Source: Rhodobacteraceae bacterium NBU2976 (GTDB lineage: Bacteria > Pseudomonadota > Alphaproteobacteria > Rhodobacterales > Rhodobacteraceae). From it: DNA of 64,000 nucleotides. The notes beneath the pieces were generated by a model. The model ran no database searches, was not told the origin of the DNA, and saw only the letters and a program-made list of their open reading frames with translations. The DNA lies in assembly GCA_023630215.1 (NCBI GenBank), contig JALPRQ010000002.1, positions 124,001 through 188,000 of the forward strand, written 5' to 3'. Made by a program: the position numbers and the translations under genes. Positions 34,419 through 44,033 of this stretch are shown piece after piece. The stretch's first letter is position 1, and each line of letters begins with the position of its first letter.

Positions 34419-34811
34419 TCAGAATATTCCGTTGGCACGTTGCAAGGTGCGGATATAGGCGACGATCTTTGCAACCTCTTCCGCGGTGATCCCTTCGACT
34501 GGCGGCATATTTCCAAACCGCCAGTGATGGGCCCGCACGCCATTCAGGGCCGCATTCAGGAAAGACAAATCGCCATGATGTCCCGGCTCGTAAATCTTAT
34601 GGATCAGCGGCGGACCTTGCTCGCTCCCCAGAGCGTTCTCACCGTGGCAGGCGACGCAGTTGGCGACGAACAACGCTTCACCGTCCATCGCCACGCTATC
34701 AAGCGGTGGTTTCACGAAATTTTGCGCCGTGATTTCTGCGTTGCCACGCCCAAAGACGATCATCGCGCCACCGATGACAAAGAAAGCTAGGATGAACAGT
34801 CCGAAACGCAT
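34419..34811 (-). CDS. Membrane-anchored class I cytochrome c
   Basis: A 130-residue protein with an N-terminal uncleaved anchor (FGLFILAFFVIGGAMIVF), then a haem c site CVACH at 52-56 and an axial Met102 in GNMPPV. It would be a periplasmic electron carrier tied to the inner membrane. The fold matches the cytochrome c family of COX/sox-type monohaem proteins (IVAYIRTLQ at the C-terminus). It overlaps the dapD stop by one base (TGATG) and lies 9 bp before pncA, so it may share their mRNA. Confidence 0.88.
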   Translation of the reverse strand: MRFGLFILAFFVIGGAMIVFGRGNAEITAQNFVKPPLDSVAMDGEALFVANCVACHGENALGSEQGPPLIHKIYEPGHHGDLSFLNAALNGVRAHHWRFGNMPPVEGITAEEVAKIVAYIRTLQRANGIF

Positions 34812-35635
34812 CAATCCCTCAACAAATCATTGATGGATGTTTTCGAGCGCGTCTTCTCATCAACCCGCTTCACGATCACTGCGCAATACAGGTTCACCCC
34901 GTTTTTGGACGGCATCGAACCCGAGACGACAACCGAATAGGGCGGCACCTCGCCATACATGACCTCGCCGGTTTCGCGATCCACGATCTTGGTCGATTGA
35001 CCGATATAAACGCCCATGCCAAGGACCGAGCCTTCGCGGACGATCACGCCCTCGACAACCTCGGACCGCGCACCGATGAAGCAATTATCCTCGATGATCG
35101 TCGGATTTGCCTGCATCGGTTCCAGCACACCGCCGATGCCAACACCGCCTGACAGGTGCACATGTTTGCCGATCTGGGCGCAGGACCCAACGGTCGCCCA
35201 GCCGTCGACCATCGAGCCTTCGTCAACATAAGCCCCAAGGTTCACGAAGGACGGCATCAACACCACACCCGGCGCGATATAGGCAGAGCGGCGCACAATG
35301 GACCCCGGCACGGCGCGAAAACCCGCGGCGCGCCACTGATTGTCGCCCCAGCCCGCGAATTTCGACGGAACCTTGTCCCACCATTCCGCCCCACCCGGCC
35401 CACCGGGGATACGTTCCATATCGTTCAGGCGAAAGGACAGCAGCACCGCCTTCTTTGCCCATTGATTGACGTGCCAGTCATTGCCACGCTTTTCCGCCAC
35501 GCGCAGCGATCCGCTGTCCAGCGCGTTCATCGTGTCGTCAATCGCCTCGCGCACCTCACCCTGTGTGTTCACGGTGATCGCATCACGATTTTCCCATGCG
35601 GCCTCGATAGCGGTTTCCAGAGCAGCGTTCGACAT
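34811..35635 (-). CDS. dapD: 2,3,4,5-tetrahydropyridine-2,6-dicarboxylate N-succinyltransferase
   Basis: DapD succinylates tetrahydrodipicolinate in lysine and diaminopimelate synthesis. The 274-residue protein has the helical N-terminal domain ([20 protein letters not shown]) and a left-handed beta helix of hexapeptide repeats from about 105 ([45 protein letters not shown]). The ATG at 35635 is preceded by GGGGA and matches the family start; longer readings are not coding-like. Confidence 0.96.
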   Translation of the reverse strand: MSNAALETAIEAAWENRDAITVNTQGEVREAIDDTMNALDSGSLRVAEKRGNDWHVNQWAKKAVLLSFRLNDMERIPGGPGGAEWWDKVPSKFAGWGDNQWRAAGFRAVPGSIVRRSAYIAPGVVLMPSFVNLGAYVDEGSMVDGWATVGSCAQIGKHVHLSGGVGIGGVLEPMQANPTIIEDNCFIGARSEVVEGVIVREGSVLGMGVYIGQSTKIVDRETGEVMYGEVPPYSVVVSGSMPSKNGVNLYCAVIVKRVDEKTRSKTSINDLLRD

Positions 35636-35722
35636 ATCATTCCCCAATAAGTGACTGGCATTGCGTGGCCTCTGCCTATAATTCGGTTCAAACCTAATCG
35701 CAATGCAACAACAGGATTTCAG

Positions 35723-36541
35723 ATGGCCCCGATCAAATGGAAACAGGACCGCTTCCCCGACGCGCACAAGGATATCGAGCATGTAAAGGAAACGCCGGAC
35801 ACGCCGCAAACGCGCTCGCCGACCTATCGGCTTGCTTTTACAGACGATGATTTCATGTGCCGGGACGAGTTGCGCCCGGTTCGGTTGCAACTGGAATTGC
35901 TAAAGCCCGAAATGGTTCTGGCCGAGAAAAAGATCGAATCCACCGTGGTGCTGTTTGGTGGCGCCCGCATCCCGGACCCGGAACATGCCGACAGTGCGCG
36001 CACAGAAACCTTGGCGAAACTGTCGAAATACTATGACGAAGCGCGCAAATTTGCCGTGATTTGCACCAAACATTCTGCACATAACGAACATTTGGATTAT
36101 GTGGTCTGTACCGGTGGCGGCCCAGGTGTGATGGAGGCGGGAAACCGCGGCGCAATGGAGGCCGGGGGGCAGTCCATTTCCCTTAACATCGTTCTTCCCC
36201 ACGAACAGGCCCCGAACGAATACGCGACGCCGGACCTCTGCTTTAACTTTCACTATTTCGCCATCCGCAAGATGCATTTCCTGATGCGGGCCAAGGCCAT
36301 CGCCGTCTTCCCCGGCGGTTTTGGCACGATGGACGAGTTGTTTGAAACCCTGACTTTGATCCAGACCGGCCGCATGAACGCCATGCCAATCTTGCTGTTT
36401 GGTCGCGAGTTCTGGGACAGCATCATCAATTTCGAAAATCTTGCCAATGCGGGCACCATTTCAGACGAGGATTTGAATCTGTTCAATTTCGTCGAAACAG
36501 CCGAGGAAGCCTGGGCGATCATTGAAAACTGGAAAGGTTAA
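35723..36541 (+). CDS. LOG family protein (TIGR00730-type)
   Basis: A 272-residue Rossmann protein with the LOG motifs [13 protein letters not shown] and [12 protein letters not shown] enzymes are cytokinin riboside 5'-monophosphate phosphoribohydrolases; many bacterial members remain uncharacterised and some are mislabelled lysine decarboxylases. This longer form has an N-terminal extension of about 60 residues. It is divergent from dapD and ends 4 bp into the convergent phytase-like gene. The ATG at 35723 is the first in a coding context. Confidence 0.88.
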   Translation: MAPIKWKQDRFPDAHKDIEHVKETPDTPQTRSPTYRLAFTDDDFMCRDELRPVRLQLELLKPEMVLAEKKIESTVVLFGGARIPDPEHADSARTETLAKLSKYYDEARKFAVICTKHSAHNEHLDYVVCTGGGPGVMEAGNRGAMEAGGQSISLNIVLPHEQAPNEYATPDLCFNFHYFAIRKMHFLMRAKAIAVFPGGFGTMDELFETLTLIQTGRMNAMPILLFGREFWDSIINFENLANAGTISDEDLNLFNFVETAEEAWAIIENWKG

Positions 36542-37392
36542 TCCACGACCCGAAATTCGGCGATGATGGTGCGTTGCAGCCAGTTGAAATTGTCGTCGCT
36601 GATTATGGTCAGGCGGGTTTCCCCCGCCTGATCCTGCCAAACCGATATCCCTTCGAAATTTTCCAGATTCCCGGCGTTGGATTGAAACAATGTTTCGCCC
36701 GCGTCAGGGGTCGGCGTTAAACTGTAGCGGCGAATTCGGAAATGAAAGCCGCGAAGCGAGCCGAACCCTCTCTCCAGCACATAAAGTCGACCATCTGGGC
36801 CAATATCTGCCCCGGTGATCAGGAAATCGTCTGCGCGTTGAATCTGCCCGACTTCCACCCAAGACCCATCGAAACGAAACACCGGGAACGGGCGATCGAG
36901 TTGTCCGGAACGTTCCGGGATGACATAAAGCCGCCCCTCGGGGTCGGATGCCAGTGCCTCCATCCCGGAATTAAACTGAAACTGATCAAACAGACCGTCG
37001 CCGGGCACGAACGTTCCGGCTGCGAATTGATCGACATGGCGCATGATGCGGTGGTTCTTTTCGAACGAGAGATAGATCGCGCCATCCGGACCAATTGCCA
37101 TCCCCTCGGCATCGGCGTTACGGCCATTTAGCGGGTTGCCCTTGCTATCCAGAATCGGCGTGTTGTTGTCAGCCACAATTCCGGTAAGTTCATTCCCGTC
37201 CCGGACAAGGCTTCCCCAGTAGAAGGTCCCGCGATCAGAAATCGTAATAAAGCGGCCATCCGGGAAAACCTCTATCCCCGAAAACCCACCGAAATTTTCC
37301 AGACCGACATCCCAAATCACGCGCCCCGCGGGTTCCAACGATCCCGCGAGCAACGGAAACGGTAGCAATAGGGCCAGAAGAAAGCGGGTCAT
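36538..37392 (-). CDS. Exported esterase-like / phytase-like domain protein
   Basis: A 284-residue protein with a signal peptide (MTRFLLALLLPFPLLAGS) and a phytase-like (esterase-like activity of phytase) beta-propeller: repeated GLENFGGFSGIEVFPDGRFITISDRG, NADAEGMAIGPDGAIYLSFE, SGMEALASDPEGRLYVIPE and NFEGISVW blades. Such proteins are periplasmic phosphatases or esterases; substrate not known. The ATG overlaps the mepA stop (ATGA), so it is coupled to mepA. Confidence 0.83.
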   Translation of the reverse strand: MTRFLLALLLPFPLLAGSLEPAGRVIWDVGLENFGGFSGIEVFPDGRFITISDRGTFYWGSLVRDGNELTGIVADNNTPILDSKGNPLNGRNADAEGMAIGPDGAIYLSFEKNHRIMRHVDQFAAGTFVPGDGLFDQFQFNSGMEALASDPEGRLYVIPERSGQLDRPFPVFRFDGSWVEVGQIQRADDFLITGADIGPDGRLYVLERGFGSLRGFHFRIRRYSLTPTPDAGETLFQSNAGNLENFEGISVWQDQAGETRLTIISDDNFNWLQRTIIAEFRVVD

Positions 37393-38237
37393 TCGGATAG
37401 CAAGACGCCCTCGCACTGGGCGGGCAGGTCGGCCATCACATATTCCGGTTTCGGCACAACAGGGGGTGCATTCGGATCGGGGGGAAGCAGAGCATCGGTC
37501 ACCCACCAGATGGCATCCTCGCACCCATCCCCTGCCGGTGGCGGGGCCTGTTCCACGCAATCTGTCGCGCCCGCCGGACAGTTCAGGCGAATATGGAAAT
37601 GTTCGGTATGCCCCCACCACGGACGCAGTTTGCGCAAATATGGACGTTCCTCGGCTGTGGCATCGGCGCACATTTGCATTTTTATCGCGCCGGACACAAA
37701 TATCCGCGCCAGCGCCGGATCGCGTAATGCGGCCATGATCACGGCGTGATGGGCTGGCGTCCAATTCCGATTGACGGTGCGCAAATCACCGGACACGACC
37801 GAGATTGACGACAGGTTTTCACGCTCTGATCGCGAGAGGTTAAGGCGGTCGGGTGGCAGCATCCAGATATCCGCATCGAGGCCGATCTGGTGGCTCGCAT
37901 GACCCGTCAGCATCGGCCCGCCGTGTGGTTGGCTGATATCGCCGACATATATCCCGGCCCACCCGGCATCTTGCGCCGATGCGCCCAAACGTTCCAGAAA
38001 ATCCACCACCGTCGGGTGCCCCCAGTTGCGGTTGCGCGACAGGCGCATCGCCTGCCAAGCCGCGCCCGTTTCGGGCAGTTCCACCGCCCCGGCCAGACAG
38101 CCCTTGGCATAGGAACCGAACGGCTCCGCTGCCTGTGCGCTGGGCGCGTCATGTGCGCCAAACAGTTCCTTGGCAATCGGCTGTGCATTGGCGGTGGATG
38201 CCACAAGTGCGGCGATCAGAAAGAAAGCTGTTTTCAT
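37389..38237 (-). CDS. mepA: Penicillin-insensitive murein endopeptidase
   Basis: A periplasmic zinc endopeptidase that cuts D-Ala-mDAP cross-links of peptidoglycan. Signal peptide MKTAFFLIAALVASTANA. LAS-type metal site: His113 and Asp121 in GHASHQIGLDADIW, and His210/His213 in WWGHTEHFHIRL. Six cysteines suggest disulfides, as in E. coli MepA. At 282 residues it is full length. It follows the UMF1 transporter by 4 bp and is coupled to the phytase-like gene. Confidence 0.94.
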   Translation of the reverse strand: MKTAFFLIAALVASTANAQPIAKELFGAHDAPSAQAAEPFGSYAKGCLAGAVELPETGAAWQAMRLSRNRNWGHPTVVDFLERLGASAQDAGWAGIYVGDISQPHGGPMLTGHASHQIGLDADIWMLPPDRLNLSRSERENLSSISVVSGDLRTVNRNWTPAHHAVIMAALRDPALARIFVSGAIKMQMCADATAEERPYLRKLRPWWGHTEHFHIRLNCPAGATDCVEQAPPPAGDGCEDAIWWVTDALLPPDPNAPPVVPKPEYVMADLPAQCEGVLLSE

Positions 38238-38241
38238 CCGT

Positions 38242-39582
38242 CTAGGTCGGCTGCTCTGTTTTTACCCAGCGCAAGATTATCAGACCCACAAGGAAAAGAC
38301 CAATCACAGGTGTGACGCCAAGTTGTTGATCGGCAAAAACTCGCGTCGCAACCGCAATCAGGAACGGCCCCATAAAGGCGGTCGCCTTGCCCGACAGGGC
38401 ATAGAGACCAAACGCCTCTGTCATTGATATGCGGCCCTCGGCTTGATGAATCAGCAAGGTGCGGCTCGCTGCCTGCAAGGAACCGCTTGCGGCACCCAGC
38501 AATGCGCCACAGATATAGAAGACAATGTCCGATATATTTGAATCTGGTTCGACTGGGAAAAACATCACTTCATCGCGCGAAGTTGAGATGGTCACAATGC
38601 CAACTAAGGTTAAGATCAGAATAGAAACAACAATTACTGGTTTGGGACCAAATTTCTTGTCCATCAATCCACCATACCAAGCACCAAAAGCCCCTGCAAA
38701 AGCAGCAATTATACCAAATATCCCACGATTGACATCTCCCCATCCCAACACGCCGCTTGCGTAAATTCCACCAAATGCGAATAAGGCGATCATTGCATCG
38801 CGATAAACCATGCTTCCACCCAAATAGGCTAACAGGCTTGGGTGATTGCGCAGGGTTTTTAGAGTCGCAATTAGGCTTTTCATTCCCTCGACCATTGCTC
38901 CACCGTTGACCTTGCGTCTCGCTGTATCCGGCGTCCACAGAAACAGCGGAATGATGAAAACCACCATCCACACCGCCGACATTGGCCCCGTCGCCCGTGC
39001 CGGTTCCCCGGCGGCAGCATCCAGCCCGAAAATCGGCGTTAACCCGATCAGCGTGGTTTCCGATCCCGGCAGTGGCGACATCAGAAGCAGGACGATGAAC
39101 AGCGGCACAATCCCGCCCAGATAGCCAAACCCCCAGCCTGCACCGGACACTTTGCCAACATCCGCACGCGGGACCAGATCGGGCAGCATCGCGTTGGTGA
39201 AAATCAGCATATATTCCGCGCCAATGAAGGCGACGGCAAACATGATCAGGGTGAAGGTCGGATTGGGATCGTTTGGAACGGACCACCACAGCCCATAACA
39301 GCCGATGAAAAACACGATCAGGAAGAAGAATATCCACGGCTTTCGCGGTCCCACCTGGTCGGCCACCGCCCCCAGAAACGGGGCTGTCAGCGCAATCAGG
39401 ATCGACGCGGCGGTCACGGAATCCGCCCACATCGCCTGCCCCAACACGGGGTCAGACACCACGGTTCCGGCAAAGTACGGCGCAAAAATGAACGTCACGA
39501 TCAGCGTGTTGAATGGCTGGCTGGCCCAGTCGAACAGCATCCAACCCCAGACGCCCTTGCGCGTTGCATATTGCTGAGTCAT
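38242..39582 (-). CDS. MFS transporter, UMF1 (Atg22-like) family
   Basis: A 446-residue twelve-helix transporter. The N-terminus [28 protein letters not shown] is the UMF1/Atg22-type signature. In yeast Atg22 exports amino acids from the vacuole; bacterial substrates are unknown. The ATG at 39582 is in the standard place; longer readings overlap the divergent oxidoreductase promoter. The part coding for the C-terminal half (about 38580-38900) is visibly more A+T-rich than the rest of the gene. Confidence 0.9.
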   Translation of the reverse strand: MTQQYATRKGVWGWMLFDWASQPFNTLIVTFIFAPYFAGTVVSDPVLGQAMWADSVTAASILIALTAPFLGAVADQVGPRKPWIFFFLIVFFIGCYGLWWSVPNDPNPTFTLIMFAVAFIGAEYMLIFTNAMLPDLVPRADVGKVSGAGWGFGYLGGIVPLFIVLLLMSPLPGSETTLIGLTPIFGLDAAAGEPARATGPMSAVWMVVFIIPLFLWTPDTARRKVNGGAMVEGMKSLIATLKTLRNHPSLLAYLGGSMVYRDAMIALFAFGGIYASGVLGWGDVNRGIFGIIAAFAGAFGAWYGGLMDKKFGPKPVIVVSILILTLVGIVTISTSRDEVMFFPVEPDSNISDIVFYICGALLGAASGSLQAASRTLLIHQAEGRISMTEAFGLYALSGKATAFMGPFLIAVATRVFADQQLGVTPVIGLFLVGLIILRWVKTEQPT

Positions 39583-39700
39583 GACTGCTCCCCCTCGTTT
39601 TCGCTGGATTGAACAGCCGAGCGCGAAACTTGGCAAGGAAAACTTTACCTTTCCCGCTGCTGACGATAGGTCATTAATATTACTAATAAGGGAGAGAATC

Positions 39701-40687
39701 ATGTTTCGCTGGGGTATTATGTCTACCGCCAATATCGGGGTGAACGCGGTCATTCCGGCCATCGCCGCGTCAGAGAACGGGGTTGTTCACGCCATTGCCA
39801 GCCGCAACGCAACCCGAGCCCGCGAGGTCGCGGACAGATTTCACGCGCCGCTGTCCTTTGGATCTTATGAAGATCTGCTCGCCAGTGATGACATTGACGG
39901 CGTTTATATTCCGCTACCAACCTCTCAACATATCGAATGGGCGGTAAAAGCCGCGAATGCGGGCAAACATGTGCTGTGCGAAAAGCCCATCGCGCTGAAT
40001 GCCGCCCAGATTGACGACGTGATCAAAGCCCGCGATTCAAATGGTGTCGTTGTCAGCGAGGCCTTCATGGTCACCTATCACCCACAATGGCTGAAAGTGC
40101 GCGCGCTGATCGCCGACGGCGCGATCGGTCCGGTGCGCATGGTTCAGGGTGCGTTCAGCTATTACAATACGGACGGCGACAACATGCGCAATATCCCGGA
40201 ACTGGGCGGCGGCGCCCTGCCCGATATTGGCGTTTATCCCACCGTGTCCACCCGCTTTTCCACGGGTCAGGAACCGCAGCGCGTGTCCGCCACTGTTCGT
40301 CGCGATCCGAATTTTGGCACTGATGTCTGGTCATCCATCCGCGCCGATTTTGGCGAGTTCGAGCTGAGCTTCTATGTCTCTACCCAAATGGCCTTGCGCC
40401 AGCATATGTGCTTTCACGGCGAAAAAGGCCGGATCGAGGTGCCCGCGCCCTTTAACGCCGACAAATTCGGCGGGCCGCGGATTCAGCTGCACGATCAGGG
40501 CAATTCCAAGGTCGAGGAGTTCCGCTTCATCGGCCCCGACCAATATCGCTTGCAGGCCGAGGCGTTCGTGCGCCATGTGAAGGGTGGGGACGATCCCATT
40601 TTCACGCTGGAAGACTCGATCAAGAACCAGAAGCTGATAGACGCGATCTATAAGGCAGGTGAAAGCGGCAACTGGGAATCCGTCTGA
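39701..40687 (+). CDS. Gfo/Idh/MocA family oxidoreductase
   Basis: A 328-residue NAD(P)-dependent dehydrogenase: N-terminal Rossmann fold ([20 protein letters not shown]), the family motif [11 protein letters not shown] near 94, and the C-terminal substrate domain with [12 protein letters not shown]. It resembles the trans-dihydrodiol/xylose dehydrogenase branch. Substrate is likely a sugar or inositol-type compound but cannot be fixed. GGGAGAG lies before the ATG at 39701. It is divergent from the UMF1 gene. Confidence 0.9.
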   Translation: MFRWGIMSTANIGVNAVIPAIAASENGVVHAIASRNATRAREVADRFHAPLSFGSYEDLLASDDIDGVYIPLPTSQHIEWAVKAANAGKHVLCEKPIALNAAQIDDVIKARDSNGVVVSEAFMVTYHPQWLKVRALIADGAIGPVRMVQGAFSYYNTDGDNMRNIPELGGGALPDIGVYPTVSTRFSTGQEPQRVSATVRRDPNFGTDVWSSIRADFGEFELSFYVSTQMALRQHMCFHGEKGRIEVPAPFNADKFGGPRIQLHDQGNSKVEEFRFIGPDQYRLQAEAFVRHVKGGDDPIFTLEDSIKNQKLIDAIYKAGESGNWESV

Positions 40688-41293
40688 TCATTCAAACTGG
40701 GCGGGATGCCACTGGCTTTGCCCGCCCGCCAGTTTACCGACTTCGCCGACATAGATCGGTATATCAACACCGCAGCGAAAGGTCTTGGCCGCCAAATGCG
40801 CAACCTGGCGCGCCAATTGGTTGGCATTCGGGTTCGACAGCGCATCAACATAGGCGACATGGCAGGATTTGCGCTGATCCGCGGGCGTATCGGGCTGGGC
40901 CACCGTAGAAATCACCAGCGTCTGCCCTTCGATATTCATCCCGTCCTCGTCCAGATAGGTGATGAACCAGCGCAGGATCGTGGCATAGGGTTTCTCGTCC
41001 TCGATCCGCCATTCGACCGTGTCGCCCACATAGTTGAACGGCAAAAAGCCGTCGATGAACCATTCGGCGTCCTCTACATGGCCGAACATTGCCCCCATGC
41101 GCAAATCCCCCTCGACCAGAAAGACGGGATAATCGGTCCCTATCCCGAAACATTCCGCCCATCCGCCATCGTGTCCGTCCGTGTCCCACGCGCAGTCGGC
41201 GTCCATATCGAGCGAGGTATAAACCGATTCAACTTCCTGCGCCGACAAAGGCGTTGCGATCAACAACAATGCTACCCAAATTCGTGCCAACAT
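40688..41293 (-). CDS. Putative exported protein of unknown function
   Basis: A 201-residue protein with a signal peptide (MLARIWVALLLIATPLSA). The mature part has four cysteines (DCAWD, ECFG, SCHVAY, FRCGV) likely in two disulfides, and an acidic, aromatic-rich body (DGHDGGWAECFGIGTDYPVF, AEWFIDGFLPFNYVGDTVEW). No family is recognised. The ATG at 41293 is chosen to put the signal at the N-terminus. Its stop touches the stop of the convergent oxidoreductase gene. Confidence 0.7.
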   Translation of the reverse strand: MLARIWVALLLIATPLSAQEVESVYTSLDMDADCAWDTDGHDGGWAECFGIGTDYPVFLVEGDLRMGAMFGHVEDAEWFIDGFLPFNYVGDTVEWRIEDEKPYATILRWFITYLDEDGMNIEGQTLVISTVAQPDTPADQRKSCHVAYVDALSNPNANQLARQVAHLAAKTFRCGVDIPIYVGEVGKLAGGQSQWHPAQFE

Positions 41294-41374
41294 ATTTATT
41301 TCCTGTTGAAGTTCTTCGGTCAAAAAGCCTATCACCAAAGCCATATCCGGTTTCCGGGCCATCATGCCCGCTAA

Positions 41375-41451
41375 GACCCCTTAGCTCAACTGGATAGAGC
41401 AGCTGACTTCTAATCAGCAGGTTGAGGGTTCGAGTCCTTCAGGGGTCGCCA
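41375..41451 (+). tRNA. tRNA-Arg (anticodon TCT)
   Basis: A 77-nt cloverleaf: acceptor GACCCCT pairs with AGGGGTC, D-arm TTAGCTCAACTGGATAGAGC, anticodon stem GCTGA/TCAGC around loop CTTCTAA with anticodon TCT, T-arm with GGTTCGAGTCC, discriminator G and an encoded CCA. It reads AGA codons. No direct repeat of its 3' end was noticed within the window. Confidence 0.96.
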
Positions 41452-41556
41452 GATTTTAGCTTCAGTTTGACTATGTTTATGTGTTATTAGCCACCATCCC
41501 GACTCGTATTTGTAAACGTTTTTTGATTCCGGGCCTTTTGAACCAAGGAATGACCA

Positions 41557-41778
41557 ATGAAACGTTTTCTGACTGATGAGACCGGTGTTGCCACCACGGA
41601 CTGGGTAATTCTTACCGCGATGCTGACAGGTATCGGCGTGGTTGTCGCCGGATCCCTGTTTGTCGGTTTTGGCACTGGCGCGCAGACTGTCGGGGGTGGG
41701 CTGTCGCAGGTTGATATGCCGGACGCGATGCAAACCCAGTTGCAGGCGATAAAAGCTGCCAATCAAAGCGGCAGCTAA
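41557..41778 (+). CDS. Flp-type pilin-like protein (Asp5 variant), short paralogue
   Basis: A 73-residue protein: short polar leader MKRFLTDETG, then a hydrophobic helix VATTDWVILTAMLTGIGVVVAGSLFVGF, then a short polar tail. This is the layout of type IVb Flp prepilins, with likely cleavage after Gly10. Position +5 of the mature chain is Asp where type IV pilins have Glu, and +6 is Trp where Flp pilins have Tyr. AAGGAA precedes the ATG. A larger paralogue follows 146 bp downstream. No tad/cpa genes are in the window. Confidence 0.7.
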   Translation: MKRFLTDETGVATTDWVILTAMLTGIGVVVAGSLFVGFGTGAQTVGGGLSQVDMPDAMQTQLQAIKAANQSGS

Positions 41779-41924
41779 TCGCGGGTCAGACTGCGACATT
41801 CTGTCCGACCTAGAAAGATTCAAATCTTAAACAATTTTTTTGCAAAGTTCTGCCACATTTAACGTGTGAATTAGCCCGTGACTTCCGCATGTGCGGAGCC
41901 TGTAACGATTGATGGAGTAGTGTA

Positions 41925-42410
41925 ATGCGAGCTTTTTTCGCGGATGAGTCCGGTGTGGTCACGACTGACTGGGTGATTGTCACCGCCATGCTGACAGGCA
42001 TTGCCGTTGCGGCAAGCAACCTGATGTTTACAGGTTTTGGAAGCGCCGCACAGGAAGTGGGCATGGGACTAGCCGTCGAAGACGTCCCCCCGACCATGAT
42101 GGCACAGTTGCAGGCAGCAAAAGCCGAAAAACAAGCCGCCGCTGAACAGGAATCTTCGGACGATAACGATTCCGGGTCCAACAGTTCTGACGACTCCTCT
42201 GGCTCTTCGAACGAAACAGACGGAACCGACAATTCGGGGTCTTCTACCGATAATTCCGGTTCCTCCACCGATAATTCCGGAGAGAGCACCGATTCCAGCG
42301 GAACAGGGTCTGGCACGAATACCGATCCGGAACCTGAACCCGAGCCGGAGCCAGAAGAAGAGGAAGAAGACACCTGTACCGGTTGGTTTTGTAACTGGAG
42401 CTGGGGGTAA
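41925..42410 (+). CDS. Flp-type pilin-like protein with long acidic Ser/Asp/Pro-Glu tail
   Basis: A 161-residue paralogue of the preceding gene: MRAFFADESG leader, VVTTDWVIVTAMLTGIAVAA helix (mature +5 Asp, +6 Trp), a helical alanine/lysine section, then about 85 residues of Ser/Asp/Asn/Thr-rich repeats (STDNSGS units), a (PE)n block with a poly-Glu run, and a tip CTGWFCNWSWG with two cysteines and three Trp. GGAG precedes the ATG. The first helix could anchor it in the inner membrane or in a fibre, with the acidic tail exposed. Confidence 0.7.
   Translation: MRAFFADESGVVTTDWVIVTAMLTGIAVAASNLMFTGFGSAAQEVGMGLAVEDVPPTMMAQLQAAKAEKQAAAEQESSDDNDSGSNSSDDSSGSSNETDGTDNSGSSTDNSGSSTDNSGESTDSSGTGSGTNTDPEPEPEPEPEEEEEDTCTGWFCNWSWG
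42200..42300 (+). repeat. Short tandem repeats inside the acidic pilin tail
   Basis: Near-identical units of about 21 bp coding for S-T-D-N-S-G-S recur two to four times (ACCGATAATTCCGG core at about 42248-42285). In-frame length changes by slippage would alter the tail without frameshift. Confidence 0.6.
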
Positions 42411-42436
42411 CAGCTTCGCCTCTTAATCGTATGACG

Positions 42437-42462
42437 AATTGCCGGTGGTTACGCCGGCAATT
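42437..42462 (+). terminator. Hairpin terminator after the pilin-like genes
   Basis: Arms AATTGCCGG / CCGGCAATT (9 bp, 8-nt loop), then TTGTATTTG. It lies 27 bp after the stop of the acidic pilin gene and 88 bp before the kinase gene, so the kinase probably has its own promoter. Confidence 0.7.
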
Positions 42463-42549
42463 TGTATTTGAGCGATAAAAATTTCGCAGACGTAACCTAG
42501 AATTAACCTCCTGTGCAGTATCGGACTCGTGTAACAAAACCCGAGTTTT

Positions 42550-44010
42550 ATGCCCGATATCAGGATCACCAAAGCATATCTGCGCAAGAAATTCTTTCTT
42601 GTGACCGTCCTTATTCTGATTGCCGCCCTCATCGGTCATATTGCAACCCGCAACACATTTCGTGATGTGATGGGCAAGGTCGAAGCCGTCAACATTTTTG
42701 ACGAACTGCTGACGGTCCTCATTGAAGCCAACATCAATCTGGAAGAACTGGAACAGGTCTCGAATTCGGTCGCGGTGGGACCGATACGCTCGAAATTATA
42801 CAGGTCTTACGAAGCGTTGGAAATTGTCGTGGAGAAGCTTCAAGCGAAACGCGACGATCAGGTTTTGGATTCGGAAGCGTTGGCGATCCTTGGCAATCCA
42901 ACCTTGGATGTGTTGAGGGTCATTCAGGACTTTAAGATCATCGTATTCAAACTGTCAGAGAGTGATGCGCCTTGGGGTGAAGACGCGGTGCGCTTCGTCG
43001 ATCTGGCGCATAATTCGACCGACCAGATCCTTCCTGTCGTGCGGCGCTTGACACAAATGGAACTGGAATTTCTGGACAAGGCCAACAAAGGAATGTTGGC
43101 GATCAACAATATCATACTGATCGCCATTATCACTTTGCAGGCGATCGTTGGCTTGCTGATCTTCCGCCCTATGGAAATGCGGATCATCGAAACGCACAAT
43201 GAAATCAAACAGAAGCAGAAGCTGGCCGAGGCGGCATCCGTCGCAAAATCTCAGTTTCTGGCCAATATGAGCCACGAAATCCGAACGCCGATGAATGGTG
43301 TTCTGGGCATGTCCGAGGTTTTGGACAGTACGCAACTGAGCCGTGAACAACATGATATGGTCAAGGTGATCGTCGAATCCGGTCGGTCACTTATGTCGAT
43401 CATCGAAGACATTCTCGATTTTTCAAAGATTGAAGCCAACAAGAATATGATCGAACCTTACCCCTTTGATCCGTCACAAATGTGCTGGTACCTGGAAAGC
43501 CTGTTCAAACCCATGGCGGAAAAAGCCGGGTTGAAAATGACATGGACCACTGAGGGGAGTTTTGCCCCTGAACTGATGGGAGACAAGGGACGCATCCAGC
43601 AAATTTTGACCAACCTTATTGGAAATGCCATCAAATTTACGCCCAACGGTATAATCGAGGTGGCGGTAATTGCCGACACTCTGGACAATTGCCAGCAATC
43701 CCTGACCTTTCAGGTCAAGGACACCGGCGTCGGAATCCCGATGAATCAAATTGACCGAATATTTCAGCATTTCGAACAGTTGGATACGTCGACCACGCGC
43801 AAATTTGGCGGCACTGGGCTTGGTCTGGCGATAAGCGCCGCGTTGGCACAGCAGATGAATGGCAAGATCAATGTGTCGAGCGAGGTGGGGATCGGATCTA
43901 TCTTTACCTTCTCGGTGATCCTGCCCGTTGTCGATTTGGGCGTTCAGCGTCCAGACCTTCCCCGGCAAACCGAAAGCTTCACGCCATTCGCCACCATCGA
44001 TCTGATATGA
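42550..44010 (+). CDS. Orphan membrane sensor histidine kinase
   Basis: A 486-residue kinase: TM1 at about 14-30, a periplasmic helical sensor domain (31-185), TM2 at about 186-206, HisKA with [10 protein letters not shown] and phospho-acceptor His242, and HATPase_c with N-box Asn359, G1 DTGVG at 391-395 and G2 GGTGLGLA at 420-427. The HisKA/HATPase type is that of hybrid kinases, but there is no receiver domain and no response regulator next to it. Its stop overlaps a possible start of the binding-protein gene. The sensor domain is not one I can name. Confidence 0.9.
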   Translation: MPDIRITKAYLRKKFFLVTVLILIAALIGHIATRNTFRDVMGKVEAVNIFDELLTVLIEANINLEELEQVSNSVAVGPIRSKLYRSYEALEIVVEKLQAKRDDQVLDSEALAILGNPTLDVLRVIQDFKIIVFKLSESDAPWGEDAVRFVDLAHNSTDQILPVVRRLTQMELEFLDKANKGMLAINNIILIAIITLQAIVGLLIFRPMEMRIIETHNEIKQKQKLAEAASVAKSQFLANMSHEIRTPMNGVLGMSEVLDSTQLSREQHDMVKVIVESGRSLMSIIEDILDFSKIEANKNMIEPYPFDPSQMCWYLESLFKPMAEKAGLKMTWTTEGSFAPELMGDKGRIQQILTNLIGNAIKFTPNGIIEVAVIADTLDNCQQSLTFQVKDTGVGIPMNQIDRIFQHFEQLDTSTTRKFGGTGLGLAISAALAQQMNGKINVSSEVGIGSIFTFSVILPVVDLGVQRPDLPRQTESFTPFATIDLI

Positions 44011-44033
44011 ACTCCGTAGGTAAGAGGTGCTCC

